Positions 1 through 9,158 of a stretch of DNA of 64,000 nucleotides are shown here, in pieces. The position numbers and the translations under genes were made by a program. Positions within the stretch are counted from its first letter, which is position 1. Every line of letters begins with the position of its first letter. The notes beneath the pieces were generated by a model that saw only the letters and a program-made list of their open reading frames with translations, ran no database searches and was not told where the DNA came from. Source of the stretch: Prosapia bicincta (Eukaryota > Arthropoda > Insecta > Hemiptera > Cercopidae); the NCBI GenBank assembly GCA_036971475.1, contig JBAIZL010000006.1:16843459-16907458 (forward strand). Reading direction: 5' to 3'.

Positions 1-17
1 ATATATATATTTATGTA

Positions 18-3000
18 TTAAATTTTAAAAAATATTTTCAAGTGGTGCAAGAAAGCGATGACTCGGTCAATGGTCGAGGCATCGTCCCTTAGCACCACCT
101 TTAAACTCCCTTTTAAATTAAAAAGGGCACGAACATTACCTACACTAACACAATCTACCAAAATATGTTTTATTGTGAAGATATCACCGCAATATTGGCA
201 TATTGGTGGATCTTCACGACTCATCAAATATCCATGAGTTGCAAAAGAGTGGCCAACGCGAAGGCGTGTGACCACCACTTCCTCCCTACGTTTTGAACGA
301 ATTGAAGACCTCCATGGACGGACGGTATCTTTAATTTCCCTCAGCTTATTCTGAATCACGGTACGCCACTCGTCATTCCAAGCAGCGAGCAATAAATGTT
401 TCGCGAAACACACATAATCAGATGCCATAACCAGTTGAGTAATAGGCACCAAACTTGTAGCTTTCTTCGCCGCTTCATCCGCTTTTGTGTTTCCAAGTAT
501 TCCGCAATGTCCAGGAACCCAACAGAAAGTTACCCCCACACCCCTCAATTGAAGCCTGTGTACAGCACACAAAATGTCCCCAACTAAAGGGTTGCTAGAG
601 AAAACATCCTGAAGAGCCTGAAGAGCACTTTTGGAATCCGAACACAAAAGATAATGCGAGGATTGAGATTGAATGACGGTCAAAGCTTTAAAAATAGCAA
701 ATAGTTCTGCCGTGAAAACACTGCAAGCTGAGGGCAATCCGTACGTGTAGGTATATCCAGATGCATAAAACGCACATCCAACGCCATTGTCCAGTTTAGA
801 TCCATCAGAGAAAATAATTTCACTGTGTTGGTGAGATTTATAAATGGATAAAAATTCCTGGTGGTAGACCACAACAGGAGTATCGTGTTTTATATAACTG
901 GACAATGAGAAATCGAAGTGCGGCGTTTTTATTATCCATGGAGGTAGATAGCACATTTGTCGTTCAAACATAGTTGGAAGTTGCAACTCAAGGTCATCCA
1001 ATATTCTTAACGTTCGTATGCCAAAGGGAGCGGTCGAACGTTGACGTGTATTGTACACTTGATTTAGCGTATTATAAAAGACTCTTTCAAATGCCGGGTG
1101 GTTGGGTTTGCTTCGAAGAACAGAAACGTAAGATATTTGTAGCATCTGACGTCGTCTTGAAAGAGCGGGTTCCCCAGCCTCGACAAGAAGACTAGGGATT
1201 GGGCTAGTTCTAAATGCACCAGTAGCCAGTCTAAGTCCAGAGTGGTGGACAGCATCGAGAGTTTTCAGAACTGTAAGTCGTGCGGATGAATAGGCTTGAC
1301 AGCCATAATCAATGCGCGATCTAACGACCGCGCGATAAAATCGAAGCATACTAGTTCTGTCTGCTCCCCAATTCGTACCACTAAGGACTCTTAACATATC
1401 CAATTTCTTATTGCATCTCACCTTCAAATCACGAACATGTGGGATCCATGAGAGTCTTTTATCAAATAAAAGACCTAGAAATCGAACACTATCCGTGGTT
1501 TGAAGCTGAACCCCGTCAAGAAAAAGGATCGGCTCCTGGTGTTGCCTACGACGACTAAATGCTACACATTGGGTCTTCGAAGCAGAGAATTTGAAACCTG
1601 TAGATTTTGACCATTCCTCCAATCTGTATATTGCTAACTGCAAAGATCTTTCCGCAGTTGCCATACTACGAGCAGGCACATATATACAAAAGTCATCCAC
1701 AAAAAGGGAACAGTGTACCGGAGATCGTATATTACTGGTGATACTATTTATTGCAACGGCAAACAGCGTGACGCTCAGCACGCTGCCCTGCGGTACACCA
1801 TTCTCTTGTGTATAGCTGTTTGAATACGTGCCTCCAAGTCGAACGCGGAAAGATCTGTTAGAAAGAAAGTTAGCGATGAATGCTAGGATATTCCCTTGTA
1901 TACTCCATGATTTCAGAGTGTTCAGAATTCCTCTTTTCCATGCCATATCATATGCCTTTTCAAGGTCAAAGAAAACCGCAACGAGCGTTTGACGCAAGAG
2001 AAAGGCATCTTGAATAGCGGATTCTAACAAAACCAATTGGTCAACTGATGAGCGTCCTAGTCTGAAACCACATTGTTCGTTGCTAAGAAGGTTGTTGGTT
2101 TCTAGGTACCAGACAAGACGGCGGTTGACCATCTTCTCCAGTAGTTTGCACAAGACGCTTGTAAGTGATATAGGCCTGTAACTACTGGGGTTGGTTTTGT
2201 CCTTACCTGGCTTCAAAAGAGGAATTACAGCCGATTCTAACCATGCATCGGGGAAAGAGCGCTCCTCGAATAAACGATTGTATACTCGAAGGAGGACAAG
2301 TTTCGCCGATGATGGTAGATGTTTTAGCATGGAGTACACAATGGAATCAGGACCTGGTGCAGAATCCTTCGTTGACGCAAGAGCTGACTCCAATTCCCCT
2401 ATAGAGAAAGGAGTGTTTAAAGGAGAGTCCTCAGACGACCCAACAGTAAACGGTATTGCTTCTTCCTTCAGTTTATAAATCTGGAATAATCTATTATAGG
2501 CTGTAGTAGCAGAAAAGTTAGAAAAAGATGTTCCAAGTACATTAGCAATGTCATCACTGTTTGTGATTAATCTCCCATCTGGTTGCTTCAGCGCAATGGC
2601 TGGCAACGGAATGGAAGTACCACAAACTGATCTTAGTTTCCTCCACACTGTGGAGGACGGAGTTGTTCGTCTAATTGTGCTAATGTACTGTTCCCAAGAG
2701 TTCTTTCTACTCAGCCTAAATATCCTCCGTGCTTTCGCACGGAGTATTTTATATTCCTGAAGGTTTCCATTCGTTGGGTGTCGTTTAAATCTCCTAAGAG
2801 CTCTTCGTCGTAAACGGAGGATTTCTGTGCATTCATCGTTCCACCACGGCACAGGCGGTCGGCGTGGATGCGCAGAGGTTTTCGGAATGGTCTTTTCAGC
2901 GGCATTTAAAATTGCTTTTGTAAAATTTTCTATATTTTCATCAATGGGTGTCAGATAATCCATGTCAAGTGATACAAGGTAATTCGAGTAGGAATCCCAG

Positions 3001-3713
3001 TTGGCTTTTCGCAAAATCCAACTGGAATTTCGAACATAACAGGTTTGGGAGTCACATAAACTGATCTTAATAGGCACATGGTCGCTTCCATTCAAATCAT
3101 TGAGTACCGACCATGTGCATCTAGTAGCTAATTGAGGGCTGCAAATCGATAGATCAACAGCTGTCCATCCACCAGTAGATGCTGCTAAATGAGTAGGAGA
3201 ACCGTCATTTAGCAGACATAAGTCTAGTTCCGTTCTTACACTTTCAACAATATCACCTCGAGAGTTCCTAGTCGGAGATCCCCAAGACGAATGGTGGGCA
3301 TTAAAATCCCCTACCAATAAGAACGGAGTTGGTAACTGGCTTATCAAATTTACTAAATCACTGTGATGCAGGTTTTCTTGTGGTGGCAAGTAGACACAAC
3401 ACACAGTGATTTTATACGGGACAGCTGTTTGAACGGCTACTGCTTGTAAAGGAGTTATTAAGTTTAGAGAAACAGCATCGATACAGTCACGGGCTAGGAT
3501 GGCTACGCCACCTCTAGCTCGATCTTCTGTAACGAAGTCCGATCTAAAAACTGAATACTCCCTTAAATGGAAATTATGCGATTCGTGGAGATGTGTCTCC
3601 TGTAGACATACAAACATTGGGTACACATCTCGCACGAGTACTTTAAGTTCTTCTATGTGACTCCTAACACCGTTGACGTTCCATTGTATCACTGACTTCC
3701 TAAGCAAAGACAT
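18..3713 (-). CDS. Non-LTR ORF2: APE endonuclease, reverse transcriptase, RNase H
   Basis: This 1231-residue polyprotein would nick target DNA, copy the element RNA by target-primed reverse transcription and remove RNA with RNase H. The APE domain is at about residues 8-220: the metal-binding QET is near 38-40, GDFNAHH is near 135-141 and SDHVPI near 210-215. Reverse transcriptase spans about 440-760: FFDLEKAYD (motif A) near 581-589, PQGS (motif B) near 641-644, and the active site near 671-674 reads FVDD rather than the commoner FADD. RNase H spans about 965-1085 with D970, E1003, D1026 and D1079 visible. A CCHC-like knuckle follows near 1172-1188. The start codon lies just after two stop codons that end ORF1 (TAATAAATG), in the same frame as ORF1, which suggests termination-reinitiation. 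There are no internal stops. Confidence 0.93.
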   Translation of the reverse strand: MSLLRKSVIQWNVNGVRSHIEELKVLVRDVYPMFVCLQETHLHESHNFHLREYSVFRSDFVTEDRARGGVAILARDCIDAVSLNLITPLQAVAVQTAVPYKITVCCVYLPPQENLHHSDLVNLISQLPTPFLLVGDFNAHHSSWGSPTRNSRGDIVESVRTELDLCLLNDGSPTHLAASTGGWTAVDLSICSPQLATRCTWSVLNDLNGSDHVPIKISLCDSQTCYVRNSSWILRKANWDSYSNYLVSLDMDYLTPIDENIENFTKAILNAAEKTIPKTSAHPRRPPVPWWNDECTEILRLRRRALRRFKRHPTNGNLQEYKILRAKARRIFRLSRKNSWEQYISTIRRTTPSSTVWRKLRSVCGTSIPLPAIALKQPDGRLITNSDDIANVLGTSFSNFSATTAYNRLFQIYKLKEEAIPFTVGSSEDSPLNTPFSIGELESALASTKDSAPGPDSIVYSMLKHLPSSAKLVLLRVYNRLFEERSFPDAWLESAVIPLLKPGKDKTNPSSYRPISLTSVLCKLLEKMVNRRLVWYLETNNLLSNEQCGFRLGRSSVDQLVLLESAIQDAFLLRQTLVAVFFDLEKAYDMAWKRGILNTLKSWSIQGNILAFIANFLSNRSFRVRLGGTYSNSYTQENGVPQGSVLSVTLFAVAINSITSNIRSPVHCSLFVDDFCIYVPARSMATAERSLQLAIYRLEEWSKSTGFKFSASKTQCVAFSRRRQHQEPILFLDGVQLQTTDSVRFLGLLFDKRLSWIPHVRDLKVRCNKKLDMLRVLSGTNWGADRTSMLRFYRAVVRSRIDYGCQAYSSARLTVLKTLDAVHHSGLRLATGAFRTSPIPSLLVEAGEPALSRRRQMLQISYVSVLRSKPNHPAFERVFYNTLNQVYNTRQRSTAPFGIRTLRILDDLELQLPTMFERQMCYLPPWIIKTPHFDFSLSSYIKHDTPVVVYHQEFLSIYKSHQHSEIIFSDGSKLDNGVGCAFYASGYTYTYGLPSACSVFTAELFAIFKALTVIQSQSSHYLLCSDSKSALQALQDVFSSNPLVGDILCAVHRLQLRGVGVTFCWVPGHCGILGNTKADEAAKKATSLVPITQLVMASDYVCFAKHLLLAAWNDEWRTVIQNKLREIKDTVRPWRSSIRSKRREEVVVTRLRVGHSFATHGYLMSREDPPICQYCGDIFTIKHILVDCVSVGNVRALFNLKGSLKVVLRDDASTIDRVIAFLHHLKIFFKI

Positions 3714-3716
3714 TTA

Positions 3717-5132
3717 TTAGCTTAGCAAAGGGTTTATTTGACACCCATTGGTGCTCTCTCCTTTCTTGCCTGGGACGTTTTGGGACGTCTCAGGCTTACA
3801 TTTCTCAGATTCCATATCCACCCGTTCAGGGATGGAATCTGAGGAAGTTTTGGGTTTAGGAGGGGTAGTTTTCACATTCCCTCCTTTGTTTGCATTTTTC
3901 TTAATACCCGGTAACGACTGTGACGATGTGGTCTGTCGTAACTCCGGTCTACGTGGTTTGGATTTTTCCAAAGTCTTCTGCACAGATGGTTTACTACCCG
4001 TTGATAATTTCTTCTGCACCGAAACACAAGGCTCACTTAGTGATTTATTTCGTGCTCCAATCCCCCCAGTGGAAGGGATTGGTACAAGAGGTAAATCACT
4101 ATCCGTCGCTGCAGGTTGTACTAAGTTCAAAGTAGGAGGACCATTCGTGACTATGGACAAAAGGCGAGAAACTTGTTCAGTTAGAACTTCAATTTTTTTC
4201 GACAGCTCGGCACAGTTGTTACAGGACGATTTAGAAGCGGTCAGAGTAGCGGCATAAGTCTTACTGTCTGTCTTTGGCTGAGTGGAACGATAGAGTTTTT
4301 TGGCCTCTGGAAACGACAGCTTGTCTTTCGCCATGATGCCTAGGATAGCTTTCTCTTCCTTGAACGTGGGACAGTTGTAGGATCGCGCTGGGTGGTCACC
4401 ACCACAGTTGGCGCATTTCGGAGAATTAACACAATCCTTATCATCATGGCCTTCGACGCTACATATACCGCATACGTTCTGCTTCGAACACGTAGAGCTG
4501 ATATGCCCAAATCGCTGGCACTTGAAGCAGCGCCTAGGGTTAGCCACGTATGGTCTCACTGAGAGCCTTTGGTAACCTGCATGCAAGTATTCGGGTATTT
4601 CCGGCTTTCCAAATGTCACGATAAAAGACGCTGTTGCTACCTTTTCTCCTTTGTCCATTTTCATTATAGGAATAACGTCCGTAACTAACTGAGAAGACAG
4701 TTCGGACTTTATTTCATCGATTGGAAGGTGCATTAAATCCCTACATGTGATGACCCCCTTTGAGTAATTCAAGGATCTGTGGGGAGCCACAGATACCATG
4801 ACCTGGTCAAAGAAGGAGGTCATTTTTGATAGAGAGCGGGTTTGTCTGTCGGTGGAAGTCGCAACTAACAATGTTCCGTTTCGAAGTTTCTTAATAGAGG
4901 CTACTGGGCCTCCAGCACACGCAGTAATAGCCTTGTTAATTAGGAAAGGAGAAACTTTTGAAAGATCTTTCCCTTCTTCGGCACTAGAAACAACTAAATA
5001 TTTTGCTGATGGCAATGTCTGCGACGTTGCCACCATCAACTTTTTACTCAAATCCTTTTGAATATGATCGTCAGGAGAATCCTGGCGTGTTCTCTTTAAA
5101 CTAGTCGTATTTGACGGGGTTTTTGAATCCAT
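3717..5132 (-). CDS. Non-LTR ORF1: Gag-like nucleic-acid-binding protein
   Basis: This 471-residue protein would coat the element RNA and act as a chaperone. Three zinc knuckles lie at about residues 202-254: two CX2CX4HX4C (one contains CFKCQRFGH) and a third of form CX2CX3HX6C (CANCGGDH). A conserved region before them (about 110-200) is typical of I/Jockey ORF1 proteins. The C-terminal third is rich in Pro, Ser, Lys and Thr and looks disordered. It sits immediately upstream of ORF2 with only 3 bp between the stop and the next ATG. Confidence 0.9.
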   Translation of the reverse strand: MDSKTPSNTTSLKRTRQDSPDDHIQKDLSKKLMVATSQTLPSAKYLVVSSAEEGKDLSKVSPFLINKAITACAGGPVASIKKLRNGTLLVATSTDRQTRSLSKMTSFFDQVMVSVAPHRSLNYSKGVITCRDLMHLPIDEIKSELSSQLVTDVIPIMKMDKGEKVATASFIVTFGKPEIPEYLHAGYQRLSVRPYVANPRRCFKCQRFGHISSTCSKQNVCGICSVEGHDDKDCVNSPKCANCGGDHPARSYNCPTFKEEKAILGIMAKDKLSFPEAKKLYRSTQPKTDSKTYAATLTASKSSCNNCAELSKKIEVLTEQVSRLLSIVTNGPPTLNLVQPAATDSDLPLVPIPSTGGIGARNKSLSEPCVSVQKKLSTGSKPSVQKTLEKSKPRRPELRQTTSSQSLPGIKKNANKGGNVKTTPPKPKTSSDSIPERVDMESEKCKPETSQNVPGKKGESTNGCQINPLLS

Positions 5133-5490
5133 AAATATTTTTTGCCAGCCATCGTGTCAAGCGTTACGGGCGAGACTATAGGAACGGGTACACCCTTGGA
5201 TCACATTAAGATCATTTCCAACCCTCAGAACTCTGAGGCCTATAGCTTTTCTCCTTAGCTCGACTGGATGGGCATCAGTCGAGGACTCGTAATACTGTGC
5301 ACAGGCTCCGACACCCATGCACCGCGGACACTCCCTGACCAAGGACCGAAGCGGCTGGTAGACCAGAAACCGCGCTTACGTCTTCGGCAGAGCAAGCTCA
5401 CATCAGCGTCCCAGACCAGAGTTTGTCACGCTCTGGACTTTTCAGCACTCCCAACGCGCAACGGTTCTGACCAGTCAAAATTCCCTAAGC
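5133..5490 (-). promoter_or_regulatory. 5' leader and probable internal promoter of the non-LTR element
   Basis: The stretch upstream of ORF1 is clearly more GC-rich than its surroundings and holds no supported gene. Elements of this group carry an RNA polymerase II promoter inside the 5' leader, so this is where it should be. I cannot mark the start site; the right edge is estimated. Confidence 0.45.
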
Positions 5491-5514
5491 GAAGATGTAA
5501 GTGTTGAAATGTGT

Positions 5515-5557
5515 ATAGATTGTGTTGGTGTGTGTATGTGTGTGTGTATGTTTTTGT
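5515..5557. repeat. GT-rich simple repeat
   Basis: An imperfect (GT)n tract with TA interruptions separates the 5' end of the first non-LTR element from the second, truncated one. Confidence 0.7.
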
Positions 5558-5585
5558 GAGTGGTGTAGTGTTAGGCTAGGGTACC

Positions 5586-7006
5586 GCGAGGGTGAATACC
5601 TTGAGTTTGTGGGGGAGGTGAAGTACCTGGGAGTTACTCTGGACAGGAAACTCACCTGGAATCCACATCTTGAGAGGACAGTTAACAGGGCCAAAAGGGC
5701 ACTGATGACTGTGAGAAGAATGGTGGGTAAGAAATGGGGACTGAAGCCATCAATGATGCACTGGATGTATCTGAGGGTGATAAGACCTATGATTACCTAT
5801 GGAGCTCTGGTGTGGTGGACAAAGGCCAACCAGGCACAGACAAGAGCTAAACTGAGCTCTATCCAGAGATTGGCCTGTCTGTGCACACTGGGAGCGATGT
5901 CAACTACACCAGGTGCAGCAATGGAAGTAATGCTTAACCTCCCTCCCCTTGAGCTTGTCCTTAGGGGAGAGGCGAGGCTAGCGGCATGGAGATTGCGCAA
6001 CTCGAGCAACTGGGCTAACCTCCCAGATGTCTCGGGACATATGAGTATCGAGTGCGTGGTCAAAGAACCCGTCTTGGAAATGGGCAGCGACCACATTACT
6101 CGAATGTTTGCACCTGACCAGGTCCACCAAACTGTGATGGAATGGTCAGGGACATTAACATCGGGAGCTCAGATCTGGTACACAGATGGCTCCAAGATGG
6201 ACTTCGGCACTGGAGCGGGGGTGTATTGTAAAAACCCAAGGGTAGAACTAGTTTTTTCCTTGGGGAGGCATACCTCTGTCTTTCAGGCCGAAGTATATGC
6301 TATAAATGCCTGTCTGGGAGAGATAGCGAGAAGGGAAACACATGGGGCCCGGATTGCTATTTTCTCCGACAGTCAGGCAGCAATTAAGGCACTAAACGGA
6401 CACGTGGTCACCTCGGCCATAGTCAGGGAGTGCCTAATTAACCTACAAGCTCTGGCAAGGCACAATCAAGTCAAGATTGGTTGGGTGCCAGGGCATAGGG
6501 GAATACTTGGAAATGAAGCCGCAGATGCGCTGGCCAGGGAGGGGTCCTCGACTCCCCTGATTGGACCGGAACCTGCGGTGGGTATTTCCAAATCCATGGT
6601 CAGGATGACAGTGCGAAGGTGGATGGCTGAAAGACACTGTGAGCACTGGATCAGGGCCGAAGGGATGAGGCACAGTAAGCTAACCCTTAGGAGACCTTCC
6701 TTGGGGCTGCAGAAGAGTCTCATCTATCTGTCTAGGCAGGAATTAAGGATAGCCACAGGACTACTCACGGGACACTGTGGACTAAGGAAACATTTGCATA
6801 AAATGGGTATCTACAAGGATGAACCAGTGTGCAGATTGTGCGGGCAGGAACAGGAGACTGCCACACACATTATTTACAGATGTGGAGTACTTGCTGAGAG
6901 GCGCTTCAACCTCTTTGGTGATGGAACGGCTTTGGTGGATGCTGAAGGTAAAACTCTAGTCAGGAAACTCCTAAACCTGGTAAGAGGGAAGGGGTTATTT
7001 GACTAG
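5586..7006 (+). CDS. Reverse transcriptase C-terminus plus RNase H (5'-truncated ORF2)
   Basis: The open frame actually begins at 5522 in GT-rich DNA, but recognisable protein starts near 5586. It opens with the thumb motif YLGVTLDRKLTW shared by Jockey/I-type elements, then the region with RPMITYGALVWW. RNase H follows: YTDGSKMDFG gives the first Asp, FQAEVYAI the Glu, FSDSQAA the second Asp, and WVPGHRGILGNEAAD the His and last Asp. The C-terminus carries a CX2C...H...C knuckle (CRLCGQEQETATHIIYRC). There are no stops. It lacks the endonuclease and the catalytic half of the polymerase, so it cannot move on its own. Confidence 0.88.
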
Positions 7007-7073
7007 ATCAGGGAGGTAAGTACAATATACCTTAAGGTAGCAGTGCTTCGGGCAAATTCAAACCCGCTCCCAA

Positions 7074-7103
<30 letters not shown>
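5586..7103 (+). mobile_element. 5'-truncated non-LTR retrotransposon with poly-A tail
   Basis: The copy starts abruptly in the thumb of a reverse transcriptase and ends, after a 70-bp 3' UTR, in about 25 A residues at 7078-7103. That is the classic product of incomplete target-primed reverse transcription. Its protein is clearly different from the first element, so it belongs to another family. Confidence 0.85.
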
Positions 7104-7106
<3 letters not shown>

Positions 7107-7348
7107 AACACCATACTCATCACCAAACTTTCGCATTGTTGAGTCGTTTTATATTTTCTCAAATTTTTGTTACATTTTTTGTTGCATTAATACAACTACC
7201 TTTTTTGCCATTATAGGATAATATTCAATAAAAACAAAATTATAACACAACAACAACAGCTCAAAACATGAAAGTAAAAACAGCAACATTATACAAACCA
7301 ATTGTACAGTGTTTTTTTTCTAATAGGAAACATTCTTCTTATCCAGAA

Positions 7349-7351
<3 letters not shown>
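7104..7351. other. No gene recognised
   Basis: AT-rich DNA between the poly-A tail and a (TA)n tract. I see no coding exon here. Confidence 0.5.

Positions 7352-7404
<53 letters not shown>
7352..7404. repeat. (TA)n microsatellite
   Basis: About 26 TA dinucleotides directly abut the TG that begins the 5' LTR, so this tract is the insertion site of the LTR element. Confidence 0.95.
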
Positions 7405-7407
<3 letters not shown>

Positions 7408-8611
7408 AACATTTTGAAGTAGTATATATATAAAAGGCACTTACAAAATAAGATAAATATATATAAATAAATTCAGTATGTAAAAAATTACTAAAATATA
7501 CCAGGAACGAAATGTAAACATAACCTAATTTCACTTGTGTAGAAAATGCACACGGCCACATTTTAGATCTAATCACAAGATTTTATATAAAAAGAAAAAA
7601 AAACACACAAATCACTATTTATAAGAAAATGTATTAGAAGTAATTGATAGATAACAATATAAATAGAACAATAGAACAATATAAATACACTTAAAACTTT
7701 CAAACAGCAAGCTAGTGAATGTTCTGTAGTAAACAAGATGGGGAACGGATTTGTAGAGTTGCGTGCGCATGACCGGCAAAAGATATTCGTTTTAAATATT
7801 TCTCGTGGATATATAATCTAAAACAGTTTGGGAAATAAGATTTAAATGCAATTGTTTTGCAAAGAAATTTAAGTGCAGTTGTTAAGAAGAAGAAGTGTAT
7901 CAAAGGCGGTGAACATGACATCCGTAAAGCTGTTACTTACAAGGAATAAACGAGAAAATAACGGAAATTCACGACTTGGCCATTTTATTGCTAAAAAAGG
8001 TAGCGTCAGGGGGAGTTGGAACAGAGCATTTGAACGAGGAAGACGTGTTCGGAATTGGCTGTAGAAATTTTATTTTTTTAACTGGTGCGGAAAGTGCAGT
8101 ATCGTATTCAAATCATAATTACAGAATAACATTAAGCCAAATCATTGAACTGATCGATTAAGAAGACATTATTCAGGAAATTATTTAATTAGAAACCAAA
8201 TAACTTGTAAAAATTTTAGCTTGTAAGAATTGTAACTTAGATATTTTTTTGAAAGTGCCAACTCAAATTTTATTATTCAAAATTTAGAAAACCCACCTAT
8301 TAACCCGAGATAAAGAGAGCTCAAGCTCAAATTGAAGTAATTAAATCAAATTCAATTAATATTAAAATTTATAACTAAACTTCTTGCTGCCATAAACAAA
8401 TTTTAGACTTAGGCTAATAAAGCTTAATTTTTGTAATTCTTTGTGGAGGAAATAAGAATTTGTAATTAGTAAGTGACTTTGTAAAAGAAAATAAGGAATG
8501 TCATATTAAGATATTAAAAAATTATTGTAACAAAAGCAGCATTGAATCGTTATTTCTTTTAACTTATAAATTTTTATTAAGAATTATAAAAGGAAATTAC
8601 CAATTATTACA
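7405..8611 (+). repeat. 5' LTR
   Basis: Begins TGTAACATTTTG and ends in ATTATTACA. A TATA-like stretch followed by AAAAGGC lies near 7421-7436, an unusually early position if it is the promoter. The repeat is matched almost base for base by 12238-13443. Confidence 0.92.
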
Positions 8612-8613
8612 TT

Positions 8614-8636
8614 TGGCACACAAACGTGGGGCTCGA
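8614..8636 (+). promoter_or_regulatory. Primer-binding site, probably tRNA-Lys type
   Basis: Two bases after the LTR the sequence runs TGGCACACAAACGTGGGGC, then TCGA. Its right part (ACGTGGGGCTCGA) complements the T-arm side of the tRNA-Lys 3' end used by many insect LTR elements; the acceptor-stem part has changes and an extra base. The family assignment is from memory of tRNA-Lys. Confidence 0.55.
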
Positions 8637-8819
8637 TTATAAAAAAAATTTTTAAGAATTAACCTTAAGGCACTTTAGATAAGATTATTAATTAAATATT
8701 TGTATTAATATTGTTTACTTTTCAGGACTTTGCAACCATAAGTCAATAATTTTTTTAATTTTCAAAATTTAAATAGCATAAAGGGAAATTTGAAATTTTA
8801 GATAAAGAAATAAAAAAAA

Positions 8820-9158
8820 ATGGAATCTGAAACAGGTACATATAATTTAAGGGGGGAGAAAGCGAAAAAAACAGAAAAATTAGAGGAATATAACAAACAT
8901 AGTAGGTCTAGGAAGGGTACAGAAGTTAAGGAAGCTGCAAAAGGAAAATATGTGACATTAAAAAAAATAATAAATGGAAAAGAGGAAGAAGCTACAATAG
9001 GCCTAATAGAATTGGAAAAAGGGACAAGCCTAGAAATACTAGAGACAGAAACGGAAGGCACAGATATGCCTATAGAAGAGAGTGAGGTGGAAACCCAAGT
9101 AGATGAGGCTAGGGGACTACCACCTATGCAAACCCAACAAAAAAAAACAGGGAAATAA
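8820..9158 (+). CDS. N-terminal Gag-like fragment
   Basis: A 112-residue frame starts at the first ATG after the LTR leader. It is Lys/Glu-rich with a Pro-Met-Gln end and has no domain I can name. It ends just after a run of nine A residues (9138-9146) and overlaps the next frame at 9103. The downstream frame is shifted by one base, so the two were probably one protein split by an indel in the A-run, or less likely a programmed frameshift. Confidence 0.6.
   Translation: MESETGTYNLRGEKAKKTEKLEEYNKHSRSRKGTEVKEAAKGKYVTLKKIINGKEEEATIGLIELEKGTSLEILETETEGTDMPIEESEVETQVDEARGLPPMQTQQKKTGK

Larger units (their letters stand above)
1..5490 (-). mobile_element. Full-length two-ORF non-LTR retrotransposon (I/Jockey group)
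   Basis: A LINE-type element reads right to left: a GC-richer 5' leader (about 5490-5133), ORF1 (5132-3717), ORF2 (3713-18), then a very short 3' UTR running into an AT dinucleotide tail at the window edge. Both frames are open end to end and all catalytic motifs I looked for are present, so this copy looks recently active or still competent. The ORF1 zinc knuckles and the ORF2 order APE endonuclease, reverse transcriptase, RNase H place it in the I/Jockey group; I cannot settle the clade by eye. The 5' end is set only by where the GC-rich leader stops before a GT-rich tract. The 3' target duplication is outside the window. Confidence 0.85.

Noticed and set aside
3748..4257. 169-residue plus-strand frame
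   Set aside because: Antisense shadow of the non-LTR ORF1.
7289..7576. Frames across the LTR start, repeated at 12218-12409
   Set aside because: They only reflect the duplicated LTR sequence and include the TA microsatellite translated as Tyr-Ile repeats.
8614..8640. Envelope-bearing (retrovirus-like) gypsy element
   Set aside because: No third reading frame after integrase; 10879-12237 is noncoding.
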